Positions 48,892 to 56,806 of a stretch of DNA of 64,000 nt are shown here, one piece after another; the first letter of the stretch is position 1; every line of letters starts with the position of its first letter. Under the pieces are notes generated by a model that was not told the DNA's origin, made no database searches, and saw only the letters and a program-made list of their open reading frames with translations. The translations under genes were made by a program, and so were the position numbers. This DNA comes from DATBHM01 sp963772375 (GTDB lineage Bacteria; Actinomycetota; UBA4738; JACQTL01). The DNA is taken from assembly GCA_963772375.1 (NCBI GenBank), contig CAVYXG010000001.1, forward strand, positions 1,916,139 through 1,980,138, read 5' to 3'.

Positions 48892-49743
48892 TCACCGCCC
48901 GCACACCGGCCAGTCGCGCGACCAGGTCCCCCGATCGGCCGCCATCCGCATGCTGACGACGACGTTGGCCCGGGGGTCCGTCGCCGGGCGTCCCGGGTAG
49001 CCGTACTCCCCGGCCCGACGCCGCCAGTACCGCAGACTCTGCTGGAACACCCCCAGACATCCGGATCCGCCACAGCCCGTGGGGTTCAGGACCGCCGGTT
49101 CGAACCGCGACTCGCATCGCGCCACGGCGAGCGCCCGCGCCGCGCCGCCGGGGACGTTCCACACCACGGCCTCGCACGCGATCAGTGACCGGATGGAGGG
49201 GCCGGCGCCGCTGAAGCGACAGGGGTCGGGGAGGCTCCCGGCCGGAACGGTCCGGGTGGAGGTGCGGTCGACCGCCCGCGTCGCGGCGTCGGCGACGAGA
49301 TCCGCGGGAACGAACGCAGTCGCCACGGACCCCGCGGTCGGAGTCCCGGAGCGGGCCGCGTTCCCCGGCGCACCGAACGCCATCGGGGCCAGGGCGACAC
49401 GCGCTCCCGCCGCGAGCACCCCGACCGTGATCATCGCCGCAGCCGCCCGCCTGGCCCGACGACGACCGGCTCGCCTCGCCGCGGCCTCCGTGCCGGCTCT
49501 CGTGACCTCGGCGCCGGAGCTCGCCCACCGCGGCGGCAGGATCGGTGGTCGGTCGAGCACCCTCCGGCGAACCGGCCGCGGAGCCCTCGGCGCGCCTCCC
49601 GGTGTGGGGGCGGCCTCGAGCCGCTCGCGACGGGCCGAAGGGGAACGCCTCGGCGGGGCCGGGGGACGCCGGACCGACCCCCGCGTGGCCGTCCGCGGCC
49701 ACCTGGGGGCGAGCGCCATCGTCTGTGTTCCTGCCCCGGGCAT
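48892..49743 (-). CDS. Secreted lysozyme-like (transglycosylase) protein
   Basis: A 283-residue protein with an Arg/Pro-rich head of about 90 residues, one helix (AAAAMITVGVLAAGARVALA) as signal-anchor, and a C-terminal lysozyme-like domain: LAVARCESRFEPAVLNPTGCGGSGCLGVFQQSLRYW, where the Glu of CESRF is the catalytic candidate, and RANVVVSMRMAAD. The Cys pairs are typical of actinobacterial Rpf/SLT-like domains. It would cleave peptidoglycan. The ATG at 49743 has GAAAGG upstream; a longer frame starts at 49779. Confidence 0.75.
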   Translation of the reverse strand: MPGAGTQTMALAPRWPRTATRGSVRRPPAPPRRSPSARRERLEAAPTPGGAPRAPRPVRRRVLDRPPILPPRWASSGAEVTRAGTEAAARRAGRRRARRAAAAMITVGVLAAGARVALAPMAFGAPGNAARSGTPTAGSVATAFVPADLVADAATRAVDRTSTRTVPAGSLPDPCRFSGAGPSIRSLIACEAVVWNVPGGAARALAVARCESRFEPAVLNPTGCGGSGCLGVFQQSLRYWRRRAGEYGYPGRPATDPRANVVVSMRMAADRGTWSRDWPVCGR

Positions 49744-49805
49744 ACCCTTGAGCCTTTCCCGCCGCGCCCCGCCGGGCAAACGCGCGGGTCACGGGGACCG
49801 TCCGG

Positions 49806-50507
49806 TCAGCGGTTGGAGAACAGCGGCACGTTCGCTCCGCTCATCGCCTCGATCGGCCCGTCGAGCAGGTCGGCGATCAACCGGGCGACATCCGCCGGGG
49901 TGAGACCCGCCCGGAGGTCGGGGTTCGCCGTGCGCAGCATCTCGGTGTCCACCGCGCCGGGGCTGAGCGAGATCGCCGAGATGCCGTGCTCGCGCCCCTC
50001 GACCGCGAGTCCTTCCATGAGCCCCACGATCCCGTGCTTCGACGCGTTGTAAGCCAGCAGCCCCGGAAACTTCTCCGTCGCATACACGCCGGAGAGCGAC
50101 GCGAGCAATACGATCCGCCCGCCCCCCCGGGCGCGCATCTGCCCGAACGCCGCCCGCGAGCACAGGAACGAGCCGGTCAGGTTCACCCCGATGGTCCCGT
50201 CCCACCGGTCATCGGTCGTCTCCCCGACGAGGCCCTTGAACAGGATGCCCGCCGCCGCGACCAGCATCGAGCAGCCCCCGGCCTCGGCGGCCACCCGGAA
50301 CATCCGGTCGACGTCGGCCGGGACCGCGACGTCGCCCACGACCGGCCGCACCGTCCCGGCGGCCTCGGTCGCGAGCCTCTCGAGGTCGCTGCCGGTCCGG
50401 GCGGCCGCGACCACCGTCGCCCCCTCGGCGGCCAGGTGGGTGGCGGTGGCCCGCCCGATGCCCCGGCTGGCCCCCGTCACGACGGCCACCTCGCCACCGA
50501 ACCTCAT
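49806..50507 (-). CDS. Short-chain dehydrogenase/reductase (sepiapterin-reductase-like position)
   Basis: A 233-residue classical SDR: TGASRGIG at residues 11-18, VAAAGILF (NNAG-equivalent), catalytic Ser-Tyr-Lys in ASLSGVY and LAYNASKHG (YxxxK), and the PG motif in SLSPGAVDTEM. Arg after the Gly motif fits NADPH. It is the last gene of the folE-PTPS operon, with ATG overlapping the glycosyltransferase stop by 4 nt. In BH4 synthesis an SDR (sepiapterin reductase) performs the last reductions, so this role is the best guess; a generic ketoreductase is the alternative. Confidence 0.8.
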   Translation of the reverse strand: MRFGGEVAVVTGASRGIGRATATHLAAEGATVVAAARTGSDLERLATEAAGTVRPVVGDVAVPADVDRMFRVAAEAGGCSMLVAAAGILFKGLVGETTDDRWDGTIGVNLTGSFLCSRAAFGQMRARGGGRIVLLASLSGVYATEKFPGLLAYNASKHGIVGLMEGLAVEGREHGISAISLSPGAVDTEMLRTANPDLRAGLTPADVARLIADLLDGPIEAMSGANVPLFSNR

Positions 50508-51592
50508 CGCCCCCGCCCCCCCGCGGACGCGCCGGCCAGCTCCGTCGACAGGGTCTCGAACGAGTCCACCGACGCGTCGAGGCCGAGGTGCCGCTCCGCG
50601 TGCCGGCGGACCTCACGTCGGTCCAGCCGGGCGGCGGCTCGGACCGCCCCGACGGCCGCCTCGAGGTCGCCCTCGTCGACCAGCGACCCCGTGACCCCGT
50701 CCTCGACGACCTCGGGGAGGGCGCCCCGCCGATAGCCCACCACGGGGGTCCCGGCGGCCTGGGCCTCGGCGGCCACGAGCCCGAACGGCTCGTCCCACCG
50801 GACGGGACAGAGCACCGCGCTCGCGTTGGCCATGAGCTCCCACAGCCGTTCCCGGGGGAGGGGCGGCCGAAGGTCCGCACCGGCGGCCGCCGCGCGAGCC
50901 CGGACCTCGGCGGCGTGGCGTTCGTCGTACGGCTGGCCCACGATCGTGAGCGGCGCCCCGGCTCCCGCGGCGATGTCGATCGCGTCCACCGCACCCTTCT
51001 CCTGCGACAGCCGGCCGGCGAACAGCAGGCCCCGGCCGGACCGTGCCTGCCACGGGATCCGGCCCACGGGGACGCCCGGACGGATGACGCCCGCGATCAC
51101 CCCGGCCCCGGCCCACGCTGCCCGCATCGCCTCCGAGACGGTGACCACCTGGAACGCTTCGCCGGCCGCGCCGCGCACGGCATCCGCGACGTCGCCGGCG
51201 GGCGGCAGGTGCAGCACCTGGATGGTCGGCAGGCCGAGTGCGGCGGCGGCCTCGACGGCCGGCGCGTCGAAGGCGTGCACGTGGACCACGTCGGATCCGT
51301 CCCGCTCGATCATCCGGGCCGCCGCCTCGAACGCGGCGCGGGCCGCGACCGCGCCGTCCCGATCACGGCCGTCCCCGGCCGCCCGGAACACGGTCCCGCG
51401 CAAGGATTCCGCGTCGACGCCGGTGTCCACGACGTCGACGCCGTCGATGCGCGAGCCCGACGCCGCGTACACCCGGACCTCGTGTCCCCGTCCTGTGAGC
51501 GCGACCGCCAGGTCGGCGAGCAGGGCCTGCGAGCCGCCCATATGGGGTTCGGCGATCGGCGACACCAGCGGCGCCAGCACCGCGATCCTCAC
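50504..51592 (-). CDS. GT4 glycosyltransferase of the pterin operon
   Basis: A 362-residue GT-B enzyme: VRIAVLAPLVSPIAEPHMGGSQALLADLAVALTGRGHEV, LFAGRLSQEKGAVDAIDIA (the GT4 donor-lobe motif), VLCPVRWDEPFGLVAAEAQAAGTPVVGY with the EPFGLVAAEA E-x7-E signature. Retaining glycosyltransferase using a nucleotide sugar in the cytoplasm. The GTG overlaps the methyltransferase stop and its stop overlaps the SDR start, so it is tightly coupled to the pterin genes. Glycosylation of a reduced pterin is inferred from that place; natural-product or lipid acceptors are alternatives. Confidence 0.8.
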   Translation of the reverse strand: MRIAVLAPLVSPIAEPHMGGSQALLADLAVALTGRGHEVRVYAASGSRIDGVDVVDTGVDAESLRGTVFRAAGDGRDRDGAVAARAAFEAAARMIERDGSDVVHVHAFDAPAVEAAAALGLPTIQVLHLPPAGDVADAVRGAAGEAFQVVTVSEAMRAAWAGAGVIAGVIRPGVPVGRIPWQARSGRGLLFAGRLSQEKGAVDAIDIAAGAGAPLTIVGQPYDERHAAEVRARAAAAGADLRPPLPRERLWELMANASAVLCPVRWDEPFGLVAAEAQAAGTPVVGYRRGALPEVVEDGVTGSLVDEGDLEAAVGAVRAAARLDRREVRRHAERHLGLDASVDSFETLSTELAGASAGGRGR

Positions 51593-52356
51593 CGGCGCCG
51601 CCAGCACAGCTCGCGGGGCGGGTTCGTCCCGAGGATCTCGTAGGGAACGCGGCGGGAGCCGGTTCGTTCGATCCACGCGACGGCTGCCGGCGCGAAGATC
51701 CGCGCCAGCTCCGCGGCCTCGCCGGCGTCGCGGAACTCGACGGCCATCTCCCCCGGGAACACGGCGTGCTGGAAGCCCCGCGCCACCAGCCATGCGGGGT
51801 CGTCCGCCCACACCACGACCACCAGCCCGCCGGGCCGACACGCCCGGAGCATCTCGCCCAGGCCGCTCGACGAACCGTGCCCGGGCGTCGTGGTGAACGA
51901 CGAGCACGCGACGACGAGGTCGGCCTCCCCGTCCGGGACGGGGAGGCGCTCGAAGAACCCCTCCACCACGTCGACGCGATCCTCCAGGCCGCGTTCGCGG
52001 AGCCGCCCGGCGAGCACCTCCCGCATGGGGGCCGCCGGTTCGACGGCGACCAGGTGGTCGCATCGCGGCGCGAGCTCCACCGTGAGCCGGCCCGTGCCCG
52101 CACCCACTTCGACGGCGGACACCACCCGTTGTGGGAGCCACGCCATGATCCCCGGGTGGAGCCGTTCGCCGGCAACCAGGCGGTCGTACAGCGCCGGCTC
52201 GAGGCGGTACAGCAGCTCCCACCCGACGGCCGGCCCCACGCTCTCCCATGGCGCCCCGTCGAGCGGCCCGAGGAAGCGTTCGCGTTCCTCCGCCGTGAAC
52301 GTTGCGAGGTCGTCGGGGCCGTACCTGCGGACGAGCCCCGGCGGGGCCTGGGTCAC
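51589..52356 (-). CDS. SAM-dependent methyltransferase of the pterin operon
   Basis: A 255-residue class I methyltransferase: VSAVEVGAGTGRLTVELA (motif I, SAM-binding), VAVEPAAPM (motif II), DLVVACSSFTTT (motif III) and GGLVVVVWADD. It is the UbiE/Methyltransf_11 type. The N-terminal 60 residues are a helical cap with EERERFLGPLDGAPW. The GTG overlaps the PTPS stop by 4 nt (GTGA). It may methylate the pterin product or its sugar, but a separate target is possible. Confidence 0.8.
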   Translation of the reverse strand: MTQAPPGLVRRYGPDDLATFTAEERERFLGPLDGAPWESVGPAVGWELLYRLEPALYDRLVAGERLHPGIMAWLPQRVVSAVEVGAGTGRLTVELAPRCDHLVAVEPAAPMREVLAGRLRERGLEDRVDVVEGFFERLPVPDGEADLVVACSSFTTTPGHGSSSGLGEMLRACRPGGLVVVVWADDPAWLVARGFQHAVFPGEMAVEFRDAGEAAELARIFAPAAVAWIERTGSRRVPYEILGTNPPRELCWRRR

Positions 52357-52775
52357 CCGGCCGCCCCGTCGCGGGTCCGTTCGGCGGCGTTCTTCTCGGT
52401 CTCGCGCACCGCCACGCGCCACAGGCGGGCGCCGGGGATGCGCTCGTCGAGGCGCTCCCAGATGGCGTCGACCAGGACCTCCGTCGTGGGGATCCGGCCG
52501 GCCAGCCAGTGGACGTCGGTGTTCAGGTTCCGATGGTCGACGTCGTCGAGGACGGCCTCCTGCACGATCCGGGACAGCTCGCCGAGGTCCATCACGTAGC
52601 CGGTCTCCGGGTCGACCTCGCCGCGGACACCGACCTCGAGAACGTAGTTGTGGCCGTGCCCCGACGGGTTGCTGCACCGGCCGAACACCTCGCGGTTGCG
52701 TTCGTCCGACCATTCAGGGCGGAACAGGCGGTGCCCGGCGGTGAACGTCTCGCGGCGGATCACCTCGACCGGCAT
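52353..52775 (-). CDS. 6-pyruvoyl-tetrahydropterin synthase (eukaryote-type PTPS)
   Basis: A 140-residue PTPS/QueD-fold enzyme. Zinc ligands His15, His40 and His42, catalytic Cys34, Asp80-His81 and Glu125 are all present. The stretch GRCSNPSGHGHNY matches the CNNPNGHGHNY of animal PTPS rather than the CxxLHGH of QueD, and ...GEVDPETGYVMDLGEL also follows the animal enzyme. So it should turn dihydroneopterin triphosphate into 6-pyruvoyl-tetrahydropterin. Its GTP-derived substrate would come from the folE gene 10 nt upstream. ATG with TAGCGT 7 nt away. Confidence 0.85.
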   Translation of the reverse strand: MPVEVIRRETFTAGHRLFRPEWSDERNREVFGRCSNPSGHGHNYVLEVGVRGEVDPETGYVMDLGELSRIVQEAVLDDVDHRNLNTDVHWLAGRIPTTEVLVDAIWERLDERIPGARLWRVAVRETEKNAAERTRDGAAG

Positions 52776-52782
52776 GGCCGGA

Positions 52783-52788
52783 ACGCTA
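52783..52788 (-). promoter_or_regulatory. -10 hexamer TAGCGT before the PTPS gene
   Basis: On the minus strand TAGCGT overlaps the folE stop (TAG at 52788-52786) and ends 7 nt before the ATG at 52775: an internal, possibly leaderless promoter for the four downstream genes. Confidence 0.4.
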
Positions 52789-53445
52789 GCGCTCCGCGGT
52801 GTGCCGCGTGGCGAGCGACAGGAACTCCTGGCGGGTCCGGGCGTCGTCGCGGATGGCGCCGCGGAGCGCCGACGTGATCGTCCGCGAACCGGGCTTGCGC
52901 ACCCCGCGGAGGGCCATGCACGAGTGCTCCGCCTCGAGGACGACGCCGACCCCGACCGGCTCGAGATGCTCGTCGAGCCACGACGCGATCTGGCCGGTCA
53001 GCCGCTCCTGCACCTGGAGGTCGCGGGAGTACCGCTCGACCACCCGGGCCAGCTTGGACAGCCCGACGATGCGCTCGCCGGGGATGTACCCGACGTGCGC
53101 GACACCGGAGAACGGCAGCAGGTGGTGCTCGCAGAGCGAGGAGAACTCGATGTCGCGGGCCACGATCAGCTCGTCGTAGCCCTCGTCGTTGGGGAACGTC
53201 GTCGGGGTGAACTCCACCGGCGTCAGCAGTTCGGTCATCGCGGCCGCCACCCGGCGGGGCGTCTCGCGAATCCCGGGCCGCTCGGGGTCCTCGCCCAGGG
53301 CGACCAGCAGGTCGCGCACCGCCTGCTCGGCCGCGAGGTTGCGCGCCGGGTCGCCGCGTTCCGGGATGGGCTCCACGGCGCGGAGCCGGACGCCGGCAAT
53401 GGCGCGAACGTCCGCTTCGGTCGTGGCCTCGTCCGGTTCGATCAT
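52786..53445 (-). CDS. folE: GTP cyclohydrolase I
   Basis: A 219-residue GCH-I with the zinc Cys and His in SSLCEHHLLPFSG, HSCMALRGV with the third ligand, plus RPGIRETPRRVA, SKLARVVERYSRDLQVQERLTGQ. It opens GTP to dihydroneopterin triphosphate, the entry to folate, queuosine and biopterin. Here the next gene is PTPS-type, so this copy probably feeds a biopterin-like path; a second folate-dedicated copy elsewhere is not excluded. ATG with GAGGGAG upstream. It is first in the operon. Confidence 0.95.
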   Translation of the reverse strand: MIEPDEATTEADVRAIAGVRLRAVEPIPERGDPARNLAAEQAVRDLLVALGEDPERPGIRETPRRVAAAMTELLTPVEFTPTTFPNDEGYDELIVARDIEFSSLCEHHLLPFSGVAHVGYIPGERIVGLSKLARVVERYSRDLQVQERLTGQIASWLDEHLEPVGVGVVLEAEHSCMALRGVRKPGSRTITSALRGAIRDDARTRQEFLSLATRHTAER

Positions 53446-53518
53446 CGCTGCTCCCTCGATCCTCCAACCGGGCCGGGACGCACAACATTCCTCGTCACCG
53501 GCCGAACGGGGCGTCGAA

Positions 53519-53554
53519 AGGGGTACGCCCGGGCGCCCCCGGAAGATGTACCCC
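53519..53554. promoter_or_regulatory. 7-bp inverted repeat in the folE/epimerase gap
   Basis: GGGGTAC (53519-53525) and GTACCCC (53548-53554) are inverted with 22 nt between, in the divergent region between folE and the epimerase gene. Operator or hairpin; not tied to a known regulator. Confidence 0.35.
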
Positions 53555-53566
53555 CGGACGGCCGAC

Positions 53567-53572
53567 TACATT
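53567..53572 (+). promoter_or_regulatory. -10 hexamer TACATT, leaderless start at 53579
   Basis: TACATT ends 6 nt before the GTG of the epimerase gene. Confidence 0.45.
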
Positions 53573-53578
53573 GACGGC

Positions 53579-54562
53579 GTGCGGATCCTGTTCATCGGGG
53601 GGACCCGGTTCGTCGGCCGGCACCTCGCGGAGATGGCGGTGGCGACCGGCCACGACGTCACCGTGTTCAATCGGGGGACCACGGGCCCCGGGGCCGTCGA
53701 GGGCGCGGAGGAGATCCTGGGCGACCGCGACGGCGGCCTCGACGCTCTGGACGGCCGGGAGTGGGAGACCGTGGTGGACACGAGCGGGTACTTCCCGCGC
53801 GTGGTCCGTGCGTCGGCGCGGAAGCTGTCGGCCGAACGGTACGTGTTCGTCTCCTCGCTCTCGGCGTACTCCGACGACCGGACGCCCGGGCAGGACGAGT
53901 CCGGCCCGCTCGGGACGATCGACGACCCCACGATCGAGGAGATCACCGAGGAGAGCTACGGCCCGCTCAAGGTCCTGTGCGAACGCGAGGTCGAGGCCGC
54001 GTTCCCCGACCGTGCGCTGATCCTGCGGTGGGGCCTCATGGTCGGGCCCCTCGACTACACGGACCGGTTCACGTACTGGCCCCGGCGGGTCGCCGCCGGC
54101 GGCGAGGTGCTCGCGCCCGGGCCGCCGGACCAGCCGGTGCAGTTCGCCGACGGCCGCGACGTGGCCGCGTTCATGCTGTCGGCGGTGGAACGCCGGCTGA
54201 CCGGCGTGTTCAACGTGCACGGGCCGGAGGAACCGCTGACGTTCGAGGAGCTCCTGCGGACATGTCGCGACGTCGCCGGCTCGGACGCCGAGCTCGTGTG
54301 GGCGGATCCAGAGTTCCTGCTCGAACAGGACGTCGAGCCGTGGAGCGACCTGCCGCTGTGGCTCCCCGGCGAGGAGAACGCCGGGTTCATGCAGCGGTCG
54401 TCCCGTAGGGCGATCGGTGCTGGCCTCGAGCCGCGGCCGGTCGCCGACACAGTCCGCGACACGCTGGCGTGGGACGCCGAACGCGGCTCGCCCGAGCTGC
54501 AGGCCGGCCTGCCCCGCGACCGCGAGGCCGAGGTGCTCGGAGCGTTGCGCGCACGGCCGTAG
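53579..54562 (+). CDS. NAD-dependent epimerase/dehydratase (extended SDR)
   Basis: A 327-residue extended SDR with VRILFIGGTRFVGRHLAEMA (GGTxFVG Rossmann motif), VFNRGTTGPG, VSSLSAYSD and YGPLKVLCEREV (YxxxK). The substrate is probably a nucleotide sugar or related NAD(P) target; the GGTxFVG form is typical of actinobacterial NAD-dependent epimerases of unknown substrate and of chloroplast RNA-binding-type relatives. Divergent from folE. Normal length; the tail after EPRPVADTVRDTLAW is a usual end for this family. Confidence 0.8.
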   Translation: MRILFIGGTRFVGRHLAEMAVATGHDVTVFNRGTTGPGAVEGAEEILGDRDGGLDALDGREWETVVDTSGYFPRVVRASARKLSAERYVFVSSLSAYSDDRTPGQDESGPLGTIDDPTIEEITEESYGPLKVLCEREVEAAFPDRALILRWGLMVGPLDYTDRFTYWPRRVAAGGEVLAPGPPDQPVQFADGRDVAAFMLSAVERRLTGVFNVHGPEEPLTFEELLRTCRDVAGSDAELVWADPEFLLEQDVEPWSDLPLWLPGEENAGFMQRSSRRAIGAGLEPRPVADTVRDTLAWDAERGSPELQAGLPRDREAEVLGALRARP

Positions 54563-54571
54563 CCGCGCGAG

Positions 54572-54933
54572 TCAGCCCAGATACACCCACAGCGTGTCGG
54601 TGTGAGGGTCGACCGCGATCGCGGCCGGGCTCCCCGGGACCGGGAACGTGGTCGGGGTCTGCGTGTCGACGTCGATCCTCGTCACGGTGTCGTCGTCCCG
54701 GTTCGCGACCCACACGAAGTGGGTCCCGACGGCGATGCCGACGGCCCCCGAGCCGACGGAGACGGGGGTCCCGACCGCGCCCAAGGCCTCGTCGACCGGG
54801 AAGGCGATCCGGCCGGCCATGTTCGCCACCCACAGGCCCGCCGGTCGCCGAGATCCGACGCCATCTGCGTGGACCCGACCATGTCGAGGAACAGCACCGC
54901 CAGCAGGCGGCGGGGGCGGGGCGCTGGCTGCAC
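54572..54933 (-). pseudogene. Class III cyclase N-terminus fused to a beta-propeller end (deletion remnant)
   Basis: The 5' part reads RRLLAVLFLDMVGSTQMASDLGDRR, the metal-binding start of a class III adenylate/guanylate cyclase domain. The frame then fails and another frame gives a YncE/NHL-like propeller end: GLWVANMAGRIA, VGTHFVWVANRDDDTVTRIDVDT, AIAVDPHTDTLWVYLG. A cyclase-propeller protein of several hundred residues was apparently reduced to its two ends by a large internal deletion with a frame change. It lies 9 nt from the convergent epimerase stop. Confidence 0.7.
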
Positions 54934-54983
54934 GCGCGAAGTATGGGGACCCCGGACCCCCCCTGGTCAAGCCAGGTGCGGGC

Positions 54984-55211
54984 TCAGGAGGCCTGGTTCG
55001 CCCAGTGCTTGAAGATCTCGATCTTCTCCGCGGGCCAGGGGTCGTCGCAGGGCATGTCGCCGGCCTCGAGCCGCTCCAGGATCGCCTCGGCGTTCGACCG
55101 GACGTCGGATTCGCTCCAGAGGTCGAACGCCCACTCCATCTCGGTCCGATCCGACTCCCGGAACAGGGACTTGACGTCCTCGTCGAAGCTCAGCTGTGGC
55201 TCGTCGGACAT
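54984..55211 (-). CDS. Small conserved protein, 75 aa
   Basis: A 75-residue acidic helical protein: LSFDEDVKSLFRESDRTEMEWAFDLWSESDVRSNAEAILERLEAGDMPCDDPWPAEKIEIFKHWA. I know this layout from small actinobacterial and other bacterial proteins, where RxMxFAFDLW, MPCDxxWP and FxxW are conserved, but no function is known. ATG with GAGGAG 8 nt upstream. The ancestral family also appears as a domain at the end of larger proteins. Confidence 0.7.
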   Translation of the reverse strand: MSDEPQLSFDEDVKSLFRESDRTEMEWAFDLWSESDVRSNAEAILERLEAGDMPCDDPWPAEKIEIFKHWANQAS

Positions 55212-55438
55212 GCTCGCTCGCTCCTCGAAGGCGGCGCCGACCTTCGGACCCGGCCGGCCGCCGATCGCGCCGGGCTCGCGTGAGCCTATCCGAACCGCGG
55301 GAAGGGGCGTCAACGTGTGCCGGCGGAGGGGAAGAGGAACGCCCACGCCCGCCGCGAAACCGGAACAGGCTGCACCGGGGCTGAACCCTGGACGCGACCG
55401 TCCGACGGTCCGTTGCGGCTCGCCAGCAGGTCCGCTGA

Positions 55439-55444
55439 TAGTGT
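55439..55444 (+). promoter_or_regulatory. -10 hexamer TAGTGT, leaderless start at 55452
   Basis: TAGTGT ends 7 nt before the ATG of the alpha/beta hydrolase. Confidence 0.45.
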
Positions 55445-55451
55445 CGACAAC

Positions 55452-56243
55452 ATGCCCAGGTTGGCTGCAAATGGCGTCGATCTCTACTACGAGGACAAGG
55501 GTGCCGGCATGCCCATCCTCTGCATCCACGGGACGTCCAGCTCTGCGCTCGTGTGGGCGCGAGCCACGGACGACGTGGCCGAGCACGGGAGATGTCTTGC
55601 CTACGATCGCCGGGGCTGCTTTCGGAGCGAGCGGCCCGATCCCTACGAGACCACGGACGTGACCGAGCACACGGACGACGCCCTCGCACTTCTCCATGCA
55701 CTCTCGGCAACGCCTGCCGTGGTGATCGGCCGGAGCTACGGTGGGCTCGTGGCGCTCGATATGGCCCGCCGTTTCCCCCAGGACGTGAGGGCGATGGCGC
55801 TGCTGGAGCCGGCCATGTTCGCGCTCGATCCCGAGGCGCAGGGGTGGGCCGAGTCCCTGCGTCAGCGCGTCCTCGAGTTGGCCGACCGCGACCCCTCGTC
55901 GGTCGGGGAGTTCTTCCTGCGAAGCGTGGCCGGCGACGATGCCTGGGAATCCTTCCCCGAGGAGATCAAGGACATGTTCCGCGCCAACGGTCCGGCGATC
56001 GTAGCGGAGTTGCGGGGACGAACCCTCGACCTTTCGACGAAGGATCTCGCCGGGATCCGCCAGCCCGCGCTGATCGTTTCCTCCACCGATTCAGCGGTGG
56101 CCTACCGTCGTGTGGACGAACGGCTCGCGCACGCTCTTCCCCGAGCGGAACACGTTTTCGTCCGAGGGAGCCATCTGATCAGTCCGGCAGACCCTGCCGT
56201 CCTCCGTTTCGTCGACGGCGTCGTGGGCTCGCACCTCGGGTGA
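55452..56243 (+). CDS. Alpha/beta hydrolase
   Basis: A 263-residue alpha/beta-hydrolase: ILCIHGTSSSALVW (oxyanion HG), LAYDRRGCFRSERP, the nucleophile elbow VIGRSYGGLVAL (G-x-S-x-G), a cap of about 60 residues, the acid in IVSSTDSAV and the His in VRGSHLI. All three catalytic residues are present. Such enzymes hydrolyse esters or act as epoxide/lactone hydrolases; the substrate cannot be read. The region upstream is 240 nt with no gene. Confidence 0.85.
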   Translation: MPRLAANGVDLYYEDKGAGMPILCIHGTSSSALVWARATDDVAEHGRCLAYDRRGCFRSERPDPYETTDVTEHTDDALALLHALSATPAVVIGRSYGGLVALDMARRFPQDVRAMALLEPAMFALDPEAQGWAESLRQRVLELADRDPSSVGEFFLRSVAGDDAWESFPEEIKDMFRANGPAIVAELRGRTLDLSTKDLAGIRQPALIVSSTDSAVAYRRVDERLAHALPRAEHVFVRGSHLISPADPAVLRFVDGVVGSHLG

Positions 56244-56806
56244 TCACCACTCGTTGGGTCCGGAGCGAAAGCCCGGCCCGACGATTTCGTGCGCCCGCTC
56301 CGTCCCGTCGGTCATGTTCCTGCGTCCGAGGGGGAGAAAGGGAACCGGCCCGGGACGGCCGCAAGACGGGGACAGGCCAGACCAACTCCCGAGGGGCTAG
56401 AGGGCGAACCCGCGGCGCGACGCGGGCGACCAGAGGGAGTCCGTCGGCCCGCGTTCCGGGACTCGACGGGTAGGCGGGCCACCAGCTCAGTTCATGCGGC
56501 GCTACGGGAGTCGACCGCCCTCAGCCGGAGCCCACCGCTCCCTTCGGTGTCCGCACCTCCGGCCGGGACGCCGACGTGTCGAGGTCCGGACGCAAAGGCA
56601 GGCGTGCAGGCGTTGATCGGAGAGACCCATACGAACGACGACTTCGAGGAGGCTCACCCTGTCCCGCAGGTCTTGTCCCACTCCACGCCGCCTCGGGCCT
56701 CTCGCGCCGTTTCCGTGCGCATCGGGGCGGGTACACCTGAGTTCGCCCACGCACATCAAGCCCGACACCGCTTCGGCGGGCCCGCGACAGCCCGAAAGGA
56801 GCTCGC
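56244..56806. other. 563-bp gap, no supported gene
   Basis: Two long open frames on each strand are composition artefacts without family-like sequence. GAAAGGAG lies just before the ATG of the peptidase at 56807. No tRNA, hairpin with T-run or riboswitch form is seen. Confidence 0.5.

Noticed and set aside
52353..52775. QueD of queuosine synthesis
   Set aside because: The catalytic stretch follows animal PTPS and there is no queC, queE or queF nearby.
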